A DNA stretch of 64,000 nt, from assembly GCA_039812485.1 (NCBI GenBank), contig JBDIAP010000001.1:15032-79031 (forward strand). Reading direction: 5' to 3'. The DNA is from Kineosphaera sp039812485 (GTDB taxonomy: Bacteria; Actinomycetota; Actinomycetes; Actinomycetales; Dermatophilaceae). Shown here piece by piece: positions 8,768 through 16,558 of this stretch (its first letter is position 1; the number at the start of each line of letters is the position of its first letter). A program made the translations under genes and the position numbers. Under the pieces are notes generated by a model. That model worked only from the letters and a program-made list of their open reading frames with translations, had not been told where the DNA came from and ran no database searches.

Positions 8768-9090
8768 GGGCGACTCTCGGTCCATCACACCAGACATCAT
8801 GCCCGTTCGGGCGCCCGTTCTTGTCCGTATTCGCCGGCGGGTCCCCGGCGCATCCCGGCGACCGAGGCGGCCCTCATGCCTCCCGGCGCGCGGTCGGTCC
8901 GGCGTTGTGAGACTCGAACGTCCGCAATGTGAGCCGAAGGGTCGCCCTCCGGCGACGATGTCAAGAAGTCACGCCCTCGCGGTCGCCGACGGTGAAAAGC
9001 TGCGAAAACCCCTCTCGCGCCACAACTTTGCAGGTCAGACGTCTGCGAACGGCGCCATCGCGGCCCCGCTCTCACGACGGGTTCCCGACA
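8768..9090. other. intergenic region downstream of the metallopeptidase
   Basis: No gene can be supported in this 320-bp stretch; open frames across it have no family match I recognise and no ribosome site. TTGTGAGACT near 8904 and AATGTGAGCC near 8926 are single half-sites resembling the TGTGA element of the palindrome at 9091, but they lack partners. Confidence 0.4.
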
Positions 9091-9116
9091 GGCCTTGTGA
9101 GATACTTCACAAGGCC
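9091..9116. promoter_or_regulatory. CRP/GlxR-type operator
   Basis: Perfect inverted repeat with 10-bp arms (GGCCTTGTGA and TCACAAGGCC) around a 6-bp spacer. The core TGTGA-GATACT-TCACA matches the cAMP receptor consensus TGTGA-N6-TCACA, including the central TA favoured by actinobacterial GlxR/Crp. Its centre (about 9103) lies near -60 from the predicted start site at about 9163, the classical activator position. The Rex consensus TTGTGAA-N4-TTCACAA also matches at all but one base. Confidence 0.75.
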
Positions 9117-9126
9117 GCGCCTAGCT

Positions 9127-9156
9127 TTGCGAATCCGTTATCGAGTGCTCTACGTT
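9127..9156 (+). promoter_or_regulatory. promoter of the riboswitch-NlpC/P60 transcript
   Basis: TTGCGA at 9127-9132 and TACGTT at 9151-9156 are separated by 18 bp, a reasonable sigma-70-type pair. The predicted start near 9163 leaves a leader of about 270 nt. Confidence 0.5.
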
Positions 9157-9194
9157 GGCAAACGGCTCGGAACCCCTGATCCGATCCACCGATG

Positions 9195-9422
9195 CGTGTC
9201 GCTGAGTCCTACCACCGCGGATCGGTTCCCAAACGCACAGAAATGTGTGGGTGGTAGGAGCGGTGCACCCAGCAACACCGGACGCGCGATTCCCATGAGA
9301 TCGTGGCGCCCTTGGGGTGAAGCCCGCGAGTGCGTTCCCCGACGACTACGACGTCGTCGGCGTGCGCCGCGGGCCGGGGCCATCCATCCCCGAATCCGAC
9401 AGGTCATGCCTCGCAAGCGCCT
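9195..9422 (+). ncRNA. ydaO-yuaA c-di-AMP riboswitch
   Basis: The 3' half carries the two best-conserved blocks of the family: TTGGGGTGAAGCC from 9312 and CCCCGAATCCGACAG at 9388-9402, followed by TGCCTCGCAAGCGC, which closes the first helix. The 5' block CGCTGAGTCC is at 9200. An extra GC hairpin lies around 9340-9372. In actinobacteria this riboswitch class commonly precedes wall hydrolase and resuscitation-promoting factor genes and turns them off when c-di-AMP is high. Here it ends 15 nt before an NlpC/P60 gene. The middle helices were not folded, so the 5' half is less certain. Confidence 0.8.
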
Positions 9423-9436
9423 CCTGGATACGACAC

Positions 9437-9952
9437 ATGAATCTGCTGTCTGCTGCCCCTGCGCGCCTCGCTGCCACTGGGGTCCTCTCCCTCGGACTCG
9501 TCGGCGGCATGGCCTCGGTCACCGCCCCCTCCGCCCAGGCCGCTCCGGCCGCCCCCGCCTCCGTGTCGGTCGCGTCGGTCGCGACCGTCGCCACCGGCCT
9601 CTCCTCCGCGCAGGCCAGCTCGGTGCTGCGCATCGCCGCCTCGAAGCGCGGCACCCCCTACCGCTACGGCGCGGCGGGCCCCAACCGCTTCGACTGCTCG
9701 GGCTTCACCAAGTGGACCTTCCGCAAGGTCGGCAAGAGCCTGCCCCGCACGGCTGACCAGCAGTACCGCGCCAGCCGCAAGATCAGCCGCGGCCAGGCGC
9801 GCGCCGGCGACCTCGTCTTCTACGGGGGCCGCAACAAGTACCACGTCGGCATCTACGCCGGCAACGGCAAGATGTGGCACTCCCCGCGCACCGGCGACGT
9901 CGTCAAGCTCTCGAAGGTGCGTGGCGGCGCCTCCTTCGGCCGAGTCCGCTGA
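9437..9952 (+). CDS. NlpC/P60 peptidoglycan hydrolase, secreted
   Basis: Exported cysteine peptidase expected to cleave stem peptides of peptidoglycan. The 171-residue chain has a signal peptide (hydrophobic 8-30, cleavage likely after AQA at about 36) and one NlpC/P60 domain with C87 (FDCSGF), H136 (YHVGIY) and a further polar site H148 (WHSP). There are no wall-binding repeats. The start is fixed by the signal peptide, although no clear ribosome site precedes it; the riboswitch 3' end occupies that place. CRP-type operator, promoter and riboswitch upstream suggest control by cAMP and c-di-AMP, as known for rpf genes of relatives. Confidence 0.92.
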   Translation: MNLLSAAPARLAATGVLSLGLVGGMASVTAPSAQAAPAAPASVSVASVATVATGLSSAQASSVLRIAASKRGTPYRYGAAGPNRFDCSGFTKWTFRKVGKSLPRTADQQYRASRKISRGQARAGDLVFYGGRNKYHVGIYAGNGKMWHSPRTGDVVKLSKVRGGASFGRVR

Positions 9953-9997
9953 CCTGCGTCTGACGCACGCACCATCGCACGTCATCCAGGCATGAAC

Positions 9998-10037
9998 GGT
10001 CGTCGTGGCTCCGCCCGCGGGTGGGGCCACGACGACC
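9998..10037 (+). terminator. hairpin terminator after the NlpC/P60 gene
   Basis: Perfect 12-bp stem GGTCGTCGTGGC / GCCACGACGACC around a GC-rich loop. No T-run follows, as is usual in such G+C-rich genomes. It lies 45 bp past the stop and before the HAD gene. Confidence 0.6.
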
Positions 10038-10056
10038 GGCCCGGTCATCGCGCGCG

Positions 10057-10764
10057 ATGACCCGCACAGAGCACGACTCCCCCACGGACGGACCCGTCGG
10101 TCTCGCACGGCTGGGTCCTGCACGGCGCGGCACGGGATCACGCGCCGTCGGCTTCGATCTCGACCTCACGCTGGTCGACACCCGGGCTCGCATCCTCGCC
10201 TCCGCAGTGGCGGCCTTCGCCGAGCTGGGAGCGGACGTGCCCGCCGAGCGCATCGTGCCCCACCTGGGGATTCCGTTGGCGGACAAGGTCGCCGCGTTGA
10301 GTCCGCAGCTCGACGTCGAGGCCTTCGTCACCGCCTACCGAGAGCACTATCACCGGGACGGCGCGCCCTCCGCCCCCGCGATGCCCGGTGCTCGCGACGC
10401 CCTCGAGGCGGTGCGTGCGCACGGCGACCGCACCCTCGTGGTGACGGCCAAGATCGACTGGATGGGCACGCAGGCCATCGCCGCCGCCGGCCTGGAGCCC
10501 TGGGTCGATGCCCTCCACGGTGACCGTTTCGCCGCCGTCAAATCGCAGGCCTTGCTCCAGGAGGGGGCCTGGGTCTACGTCGGCGACCACCCGGGCGACA
10601 TGGCCGCCGCCCGCGGCGCGGATGCCGTGGCTGTCGCGGTGACGACGGGCGCCCACGACGCGGCCTCCCTGCGCGCCGCCGGCGCCGACGTCGTGCTCCC
10701 CTCGCTGACAGACTTCGCGCGCTGGTACGACGACGCCGCAGGAGCGGCCACCGCGCGCGACTAG
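10057..10764 (+). CDS. HAD family hydrolase (phosphatase)
   Basis: A 235-residue haloacid dehalogenase-type phosphatase. Motif I is FDLDLTLVDT with nucleophile D34 and acid D36; motif II is the Thr of VVTAK; the conserved lysine is in AAVKSQ; motif IV is GDHPGD. A helical cap lies between motifs I and II, as in phosphoglycolate phosphatase-like proteins. The substrate is unknown. The ATG at 10057 is chosen because the preceding codons overlap the hairpin. It runs convergent to the acyl-CoA ligase. Confidence 0.88.
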   Translation: MTRTEHDSPTDGPVGLARLGPARRGTGSRAVGFDLDLTLVDTRARILASAVAAFAELGADVPAERIVPHLGIPLADKVAALSPQLDVEAFVTAYREHYHRDGAPSAPAMPGARDALEAVRAHGDRTLVVTAKIDWMGTQAIAAAGLEPWVDALHGDRFAAVKSQALLQEGAWVYVGDHPGDMAAARGADAVAVAVTTGAHDAASLRAAGADVVLPSLTDFARWYDDAAGAATARD

Positions 10765-10796
10765 CGATCCGGAGGCTCAGGGGGCCGCCGGATCGC
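10764..10796. terminator. first hairpin between convergent HAD and ligase genes
   Basis: Perfect 9-bp stem GCGATCCGG / CCGGATCGC overlapping the HAD stop codon. It can act in both directions. Confidence 0.5.
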
Positions 10797-10803
10797 ACCG
10801 GGG

Positions 10804-10840
10804 GCGTCCCGCGGGCTGCGCACCGCTGCCCGCGGGACGC
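10804..10840. terminator. second hairpin between convergent HAD and ligase genes
   Basis: Perfect 13-bp stem GCGTCCCGCGGGC / GCCCGCGGGACGC with an 11-nt loop, 19 bp from the ligase stop codon. It is a likely bidirectional terminator. Confidence 0.6.
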
Positions 10841-10859
10841 GGACGGGACCTGGAGGGCC

Positions 10860-12347
10860 TCAGCCGGCGTCGCGAGGCAGCTCGCGCTTGAGGATCTTGC
10901 CGGTGGCGCCCTTGGGCAGAGCCTCGACGATGCGCACGCTGCGCGGGTATTTGTAGGCGGCGACCCGCTCCTTGACGTAGGCGATGACCTCCTCCGGCGA
11001 GGCCTGCGCGCCGGGCTCGAGCACGGCATACGCGCGGATCTCCTCGCCGAGGTGGCTGTCGGGGATGCCGACGACCGCGGCCTCTGCGATGGCCGGGTGC
11101 TCGTAGAGCACTTCCTCGATCTCGCGCGGGTAGACGTTGTAACCGCCGCGGATGATCATGTCCTTCGTGCGGTCGACGATCGAGACGTAGCCCTCGTCGT
11201 CCATGCGCCCGAGGTCACCGGTGTGGAACCAGCCGTCGCGGATGGCCTCGGCGGTCGCGTCGGGCCGGTTCCAGTAGCCGCGCATGATGTTGTGCCCGGC
11301 GATGACGACCTCGCCGACCTCGCCGCGGGGCACCTGTGCGCCCTCGGGGTCGACGATCTGCACCTGCACGCCCTCGATCGCGGTGCCGACCGTGCCCGGC
11401 TTGCGCACGGCGTTCGGCTTGTTGAACGTCGCCACCGGTGAGGTCTCCGAGAGCCCGTAGCCCTCGAGGATGACGCAGTCGAACCGCTCCTCGAAGGCCC
11501 GCATGAGTTCCAGCGGCATCGACGAGCCGCCGCTGATGCACACCCGTAGCGAGCTCAGGTCGACGGAACCGGCCGGTGCGGCCTTGGCCACCGCGAGCAC
11601 CGCACCGTACATCGTCGGCACGCCCTCGAAGACCGTCACGGTGTCGCGGGTGATGACCTCCAGGACCCTGCCGGGGTCGAAGCGCGGGATCATCGTCAGC
11701 GTGGCGCCGGCGGCGATCGCGACGTTGAGCGCGCAGGTCATGCCGAAGACGTGGAAGAGCGGCAGGCAGCCCATGATGACGTCGTCCGGCGAGACCTCGA
11801 GCAGGGTGCGCCCCGAGACCTCCTGGTTGGTCAGCAGGTTGTCGTGGGTCAGCTCGGCGCCCTTGGGGCGCCCGGTCGTGCCGGAGGTGTAGAGGATGAC
11901 CGCCGTGTCGGCGCCGTCGCGGTCGGCGACCTGCGGGTCGGGCGTCGCCTGCGCGAGCACCTGCGGCAGCGTCGTGACGTCGAGGAAGTCGGTGCCCGCC
12001 TGCTGCGCTCCGGTCTGCGCGTCGCCGGCCATGCCGACGAGCAGGCTCGCCCCGGAGTCCTCGAGGTAGAAGGTCACCTCGCGTGGCTTGAAGAGGGGGT
12101 TCATCGGCACGACGATCGCCCCGAGGCGCAGCACGCCGTAATAGACGACCGCGAAGGCCGGGATGTTGGGCAGCGACATCGCGACCCGGTCGCCCGGGCC
12201 GATGCCTCGCTCGCGCAGGTGGCCGGCGAACGCGGCCGTGGCCCCGTCGAGCTGCGCGAACGTCAGCGTCTGGTCGTCTTGGCGCACGACGATCCGCTCG
12301 GGCGAGCGGGCAGTGCCGGCGGTCAGGGCTGCGGCGAGGTTCGACAT
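10860..12347 (-). CDS. long-chain fatty acid-CoA ligase (AMP-forming)
   Basis: Activates a carboxylic acid through an acyl-adenylate to acyl-CoA. The 495-residue protein has the ATP loop YTSGTTGRPKGAE (from residue 153), the GYGLSET motif, GWFHTGDLG and the C-terminal catalytic lysine in PKGATGKILKREL. FHVFGM and the size fit FadD-like ligases for medium or long chain acids. ATG at 12347 is preceded by AAGGAG. It is monocistronic: convergent with the HAD gene and separated from the small upstream gene by 92 bp. The exact chain length is not readable. Confidence 0.92.
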   Translation of the reverse strand: MSNLAAALTAGTARSPERIVVRQDDQTLTFAQLDGATAAFAGHLRERGIGPGDRVAMSLPNIPAFAVVYYGVLRLGAIVVPMNPLFKPREVTFYLEDSGASLLVGMAGDAQTGAQQAGTDFLDVTTLPQVLAQATPDPQVADRDGADTAVILYTSGTTGRPKGAELTHDNLLTNQEVSGRTLLEVSPDDVIMGCLPLFHVFGMTCALNVAIAAGATLTMIPRFDPGRVLEVITRDTVTVFEGVPTMYGAVLAVAKAAPAGSVDLSSLRVCISGGSSMPLELMRAFEERFDCVILEGYGLSETSPVATFNKPNAVRKPGTVGTAIEGVQVQIVDPEGAQVPRGEVGEVVIAGHNIMRGYWNRPDATAEAIRDGWFHTGDLGRMDDEGYVSIVDRTKDMIIRGGYNVYPREIEEVLYEHPAIAEAAVVGIPDSHLGEEIRAYAVLEPGAQASPEEVIAYVKERVAAYKYPRSVRIVEALPKGATGKILKRELPRDAG

Positions 12348-12439
12348 GGGACTCCTTCGTCTCAGGCGTGACGGCCAGTATCACCCGGATCGCCCGACCG
12401 TGCGTCGGCCCATGGTCGACGACGGGGGTTCGGCCCGGC

Positions 12440-12808
12440 TCAGCCGGGCTCGGCATCGGTCTGCGGCGTGGCGGCGTCGTGCATCGCGGCGGCCGCGCAC
12501 GTCAGCGACCTGATGAGCTCGGGGTCGGGTGGGCAGCCGCAGATGAGGGCGGCGTGCATGGCGGCCAAGGCGATCCATTCGACGGTCCGCGGCTCGACGC
12601 CCGTCGCGTCGGCCACGTCGAACACGATCGCGGCACCCTCCCGCTCCCACCAGCCCCGCATGTGGCCGTGGGTGACGTGGACGAAGGCGTACATGATGCG
12701 TGCCTCGAGGTCGGGCACGCGATGCCGGGTGATGGGGTCGACCGCGGCGGCGACGGCGCGTGCGGCCTCCGCGTCGGGACCGTGCGTGTCGTCGCAGCCG
12801 AGGTCCAT
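12440..12808 (-). CDS. small protein of unknown function
   Basis: A 122-residue, mostly helical, soluble protein without a domain I recognise. It has His and Cys residues scattered in CGCPP and THGHMRGWW segments. It lies between the ligase and the secretion-like operon, 107 bp after the last gene of that operon, on the same strand. Co-transcription is possible but not shown. The frame has normal third-position G+C, while the opposite-strand frame looks like a shadow. Existence is moderately supported; function is unknown. Confidence 0.5.
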   Translation of the reverse strand: MDLGCDDTHGPDAEAARAVAAAVDPITRHRVPDLEARIMYAFVHVTHGHMRGWWEREGAAIVFDVADATGVEPRTVEWIALAAMHAALICGCPPDPELIRSLTCAAAAMHDAATPQTDAEPG

Positions 12809-12915
12809 CGAGCCAGAGTGGCAGGTCGGGCTCCCCGGCGTCGCGTGACGTGCCGCGTCGACGGGGTTCGATCACGCGGGTCCGATCACGCGCAGCCGAT
12901 CACACGCGGCGAAGG

Positions 12916-13899
12916 TCACTTGGCGTAGGAGACGTGCACGTGATCCAGGTGCAGCAGGGTCGGATTCGTCGTGGGGCCGCTGGGATAGGAGTAGCGGGAC
13001 CAGCGCCCGGTGCGGGCCCGCCAGATCTGCGCGTCCCAGATGATGTAGGTGACGTCGAGCCGGTCGGCGTTGGCGGCGACCCAGCGGGCCACCTGCCAGC
13101 CGTAGGCGCGGCCGGCATCGCTCGACCACCGCGGCACCATGTAGTCGACCGCGAGCCCGAAGGGGTGGTCAGAGGCGATCGGGCGGCCGCCCACCCCGCC
13201 GAACTGCTCGAGCCGCGGCCAGGCCTGGGCGGTGCAGCGCAGGCCGCGCAGCGCGGTGGGCCGCAGCCCGCGCTCGGCGGGCGACCCGCTCGCCGGGCAC
13301 GACCCCACCGCGATGTCCGCGGCCCGGTCGGGCGCGCACCCGGGGGCCCCGCCACCCTGCCCGCTCACCGCGGTGACGATGCTCCGAGCCTGCCCCATCC
13401 GCGTGGCGTAGCGGGTGGGGAACGCCGAGCGCTGCACGTTCTGGGCCGCGTCGCCCGGGGCCATCGATCGCCAGCCCGGCACCTGCGCGAGGGCCGCCAT
13501 GAACCGGTCCGCGGCGTAGACCGGGGTCTGCACCTGGCCCGGGCTGCCCCAACCCTGGGACGGCCTCTGCTGGAAGACCCCCAGCGAGTCGCGGTCGCCG
13601 TAGTCGAGGTTGCGCAGCTCCGACTCGACAAGCCCCGCGGCGACACCGATGACCGCGCCCTCGGTGCCGAGGCCGCGACGCTGCGCGGCCGCCACGATGA
13701 CGCGCGCGATGCCGGCCTGGGCGCCGCTCAGGCCCGCCGCGCCGGCCCCCGCGGAGGGGTCGATGCAGCTCGGCGGCGCTGCAGCGCCGGCGGCCGTGAG
13801 AGTGGCGCCACTGACGGGCGTGTAGGCGTCCGGCGTCATCCCGATCGCCACGACGAAAGCCCCGACGACCAGGGCAACGCCCGCGAGCCCGCGTCTCAC
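12916..13899 (-). CDS. two-domain cell wall hydrolase of the secretion operon (VirB1-like)
   Basis: A 327-residue exported protein. One N-terminal membrane helix (about 5-20) is followed by a lysozyme-like transglycosylase domain (about 58-175; GLVESELRN with candidate catalytic E92 or E94, GVFQQRPSQGWG). The C-terminal domain (about 210-327) resembles M15-type peptidases, with metal ligands in SDHPFGLAVD (H245, D252) and LDHVHVS (H320, H322). The GTG start overlaps the stop of the preceding gene (GTGA), so they are coupled. Such hydrolases open the wall for type IV secretion or conjugation machines, which fits its place at the end of this operon. Confidence 0.82.
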   Translation of the reverse strand: MRRGLAGVALVVGAFVVAIGMTPDAYTPVSGATLTAAGAAAPPSCIDPSAGAGAAGLSGAQAGIARVIVAAAQRRGLGTEGAVIGVAAGLVESELRNLDYGDRDSLGVFQQRPSQGWGSPGQVQTPVYAADRFMAALAQVPGWRSMAPGDAAQNVQRSAFPTRYATRMGQARSIVTAVSGQGGGAPGCAPDRAADIAVGSCPASGSPAERGLRPTALRGLRCTAQAWPRLEQFGGVGGRPIASDHPFGLAVDYMVPRWSSDAGRAYGWQVARWVAANADRLDVTYIIWDAQIWRARTGRWSRYSYPSGPTTNPTLLHLDHVHVSYAK

Positions 13900-14402
13900 C
13901 GCGACGGGCCGGGGGGTCCGTGCGACGGTGAGCCCCCCGGCGTCGGCGAGGCTTCGAAAGGCAGCCACGAGTCGACGAGCCAGCGCCCGTCGCGCAGCAC
14001 CGCCTCGACGGCCCAGACCTGCCCGTCGGCGAACGTCACCCGGGTCGAACACACCTGCGCATCCGTGGCGACGACCTGCGGCGGTCCGGCGGGAGGGGCC
14101 GGCAGCTCGGCGCGGGGCATCAGCGCGGCGCCGGACCGCGCCTCCGGCACGACGTCGGCGCCCACGCGCCGCCGCCAGTGCCCGTCGTCGGCGTCGTCGT
14201 CGACGACGGACTGCGCGAACCGGGCCACCAGCGTCGGGCAGTCGACGGCGGGCTCGGCGGCCGTCCCGGGAGGCTCCCCGCGGGCGAGCACCGACCGCAG
14301 GAGCCACCCGGAGGCCGCCAGCAGGATCGCCGCGACGACCAGTGGCACGCAGACCGCCACGACGAGGCGCCGCGGCGAGGCGACCAGAGACCGGACCCGC
14401 AT
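13896..14402 (-). CDS. membrane-anchored small protein of the secretion operon (VirB8/TcpC-like, tentative)
   Basis: A 168-residue protein with a short basic N-terminus, one membrane helix (about 12-36) and an external domain of about 110 residues. The pattern CPTLVARFAQSVVDD ... VLRDGRWLVDSWLPF recalls NTF2-like domains, the fold of VirB8 and TcpC proteins that assemble type IV channels. The match is by layout and a few residues only. Its ATG shares one base with the stop of the VirB6-like gene (TGATG), and its stop overlaps the hydrolase start. Confidence 0.6.
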   Translation of the reverse strand: MRVRSLVASPRRLVVAVCVPLVVAAILLAASGWLLRSVLARGEPPGTAAEPAVDCPTLVARFAQSVVDDDADDGHWRRRVGADVVPEARSGAALMPRAELPAPPAGPPQVVATDAQVCSTRVTFADGQVWAVEAVLRDGRWLVDSWLPFEASPTPGGSPSHGPPGPSR

Positions 14403-16558
14403 CACTTGAGCACCTTGGCGACCGTCAGGGCGGCGAGCACCGGCCGGGTCGCGGGCATGGCCCGAACGGCGGCCGTGGTGGCGCCGGCGACGACGGGTTT
14501 GGCCGCCAGCGTGCGGCGGGCGTTGCGGATCGCCAGCTCCTCCGCCTCGCGAATCTGCAGGCCCCGCAGCGACGCCCGCGTCGTCTCGTCGGGCCGAGGC
14601 GAGGTGTGCCGAGGACTCGAGGAGGTCAGCGACGCGGCCGCCCGGCGGGCTCGCGCACGTGCCCGGTCCTCCTCCAGGCGCGCTGCCCGGGCCGCATCGG
14701 CCGCATCGGTGCGCCGCGGCTCGACGCTGCGCGCCACGCGGACCGGCGGCCCGGCGGGCACCTCTGCCGGCGCCCCGGCGGGCTCCGGGAGGCGGGCCGG
14801 GACGCCGGGCCCCGCCGCGTCGTGCTCGGAGCCGCGTGGCGACCGCGCCCGGGCGGTGACACTCACGGCCCCCTGACGCAGGCGGGCTGCGGCGCCCGCG
14901 GCCAGTGCCGCTGCCCGGTCGTGCTCCCGGTCGAGGGCCAGCCGCGCGGCGATCGCCCCGCGCTGCCGCCAGGCGTAGGCGAGGACCCCGGTCAGCAGGG
15001 CAAGCGCGAAGAACGAGGTCCACAGCGACGCGCCGGGGCTCGGCACGACCGCGCTCGAGGCCGCGCGCACGTAGGCGACGAAGACCAGCGTTGCCGCGGC
15101 GGCGGCCACGGTCCAGGCGACGAGCGCGTCCTTGAGCCACAGCGCGACCGGCTGCAACCGCGGATAGGCCAGGAAGACCGACGCGGCGGGCGCGGCCGCG
15201 ATGACGACGCGCCACGCCATCCGCACCGCGGCGAGCACCACGATCATCGTGCCGCCCACGGCGAAGAGCAGCAGGACGACGACGAAGACCAGCACCCCGA
15301 GCAGCAGCCGGTCGTCGTTGCCCTTGGCGAGCCGCTCGTAGGCGGCCGGATTCGTGCGCGCGATCTCGTCGGCGATGGCCCGCGTGTCGGCCTCCTTGCG
15401 CGCGATGAGCTGCGCGTAGGCGTCCCGGTCGGCGACGGTGGCGGCCGCCTCGTCGCGGGTCAGCGTGCGGGCGGCATGAAGCCGACTGCCGTAGGCGGCC
15501 AGGACGCCCTCGTCATACCCGAGCTGTTGCATCTCCCAGGCGGGCGCCACGACTCCGTCGATGAGCATCGTGCCCACCGCCGACCCGGCGTCGGGCACCT
15601 CCTGCGGCGCCCCCACGGCCACGCCCATGAGCCAGGACGCCCCGCCCCGATAGGCCGAGTCGATCGCCGATCCCGCGGCCAGATGCACGGCGGCGGCGAG
15701 GAACCCGGCGGCCACGATGGCGGCGAAGCGCGCGATGTAGGTGGCGAGCCGGCCGGCCGCGAGGCGCTCCTGACGCAGGAACCACAGCCCGGCGGCGACG
15801 AACGTGAACATGACGAGGGTGACGTAGACCCGAGCCCCCAGCAGGCCCTGCAGCGAGGCAGCCATCGCGTCCGCGGCCTGCCAGAACTGGCCCTGCCCGA
15901 ACGCGGTGCGGGTGAGGAAGACGAGGGCGGCGACGAGCACGAGCGACAGGCTCATGAGCCAGTCGGCGGCCCGTGTCGTCCCGCCGTCCTGCCGTAGGTA
16001 GCCCAGCGCGGCCCCGCTCTGGCCGGGCAACACGCCTTGGAGGGCCTTGAGCATCGCGTCCGAGCAGCCGGGGTCGTAGACGATCTGCGAGCGGCCGGCG
16101 TAGCCGTAGCGGCCGTAGTCGGAGTCCAGCGCCACCCCGGGACCGGGGTCGATCTGGTCGGCGAGGGAGCCCAGGGGCGACTCCCACTGCGGCAGCTGTG
16201 TGCAGTCGACGCCGGCGGCGCCGGCCGCCGAGCTCGCCGCGCCCCCGACGGCCCGCTCGACCCGGGTCTCGATCTGGTCGAGCACCGACTCGGACTGTGC
16301 CGGCGAAGGTGTGCCGGGCGAAGGCGTGCCGGGCGAGGGCGTGCTCGAGGTCGCCGCCCCCGGCGAAGGAGCCGCCGGATTGAGGGCGATCGGCGTGGCG
16401 GTGCCAACCGGCGTGGCGGTCGCCGGCGCCGGGGTGGCGGACACCGCGGCCGGCGCCGGCGGAGGGGAAGGCGTCGCGGCCCGGCTCGTCGCGGGCGCGG
16501 CCACGATCACGCTGGTGGCGATCGTGACCGCGACGAGTAGGCGCGCGACGCGCGTCAC
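14402..16558 (-). CDS. polytopic membrane protein of the secretion operon (VirB6/TrbL-like)
   Basis: A 718-residue protein. A signal-like N-terminus is followed by a Pro/Ser/Thr-rich external stretch (about 25-90, with TPSPG repeats) and then about seven to eight membrane helices between residues 190 and 520. A long basic, Ala/Arg-rich cytoplasmic tail of about 190 residues has coiled-coil character. This layout fits TrbL/VirB6-type channel components of actinobacteria. The GTG start overlaps the stop of the VirB4-like ATPase gene by 4 bp (GTGA), so the pair is translationally coupled. The role is inferred from topology and neighbours. Confidence 0.72.
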   Translation of the reverse strand: MTRVARLLVAVTIATSVIVAAPATSRAATPSPPPAPAAVSATPAPATATPVGTATPIALNPAAPSPGAATSSTPSPGTPSPGTPSPAQSESVLDQIETRVERAVGGAASSAAGAAGVDCTQLPQWESPLGSLADQIDPGPGVALDSDYGRYGYAGRSQIVYDPGCSDAMLKALQGVLPGQSGAALGYLRQDGGTTRAADWLMSLSLVLVAALVFLTRTAFGQGQFWQAADAMAASLQGLLGARVYVTLVMFTFVAAGLWFLRQERLAAGRLATYIARFAAIVAAGFLAAAVHLAAGSAIDSAYRGGASWLMGVAVGAPQEVPDAGSAVGTMLIDGVVAPAWEMQQLGYDEGVLAAYGSRLHAARTLTRDEAAATVADRDAYAQLIARKEADTRAIADEIARTNPAAYERLAKGNDDRLLLGVLVFVVVLLLFAVGGTMIVVLAAVRMAWRVVIAAAPAASVFLAYPRLQPVALWLKDALVAWTVAAAAATLVFVAYVRAASSAVVPSPGASLWTSFFALALLTGVLAYAWRQRGAIAARLALDREHDRAAALAAGAAARLRQGAVSVTARARSPRGSEHDAAGPGVPARLPEPAGAPAEVPAGPPVRVARSVEPRRTDAADAARAARLEEDRARARARRAAASLTSSSPRHTSPRPDETTRASLRGLQIREAEELAIRNARRTLAAKPVVAGATTAAVRAMPATRPVLAALTVAKVLK

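Noticed and set aside
9095..9112. Rex operator
   Set aside because: The palindrome fits Rex at all but one base, but TGTGA-N6-TCACA with central TA and its position near -60 fit CRP/GlxR better; Rex is kept only as an alternative.
8799..9416. Small genes in the region before the riboswitch
   Set aside because: Frames on both strands cross the promoter and riboswitch and lack ribosome sites or family features.
12468..12848. Plus-strand frame opposite the small orphan gene
   Set aside because: It is Ala/Ser/Met-rich shadow without ribosome site; the minus-strand frame has better codon use.
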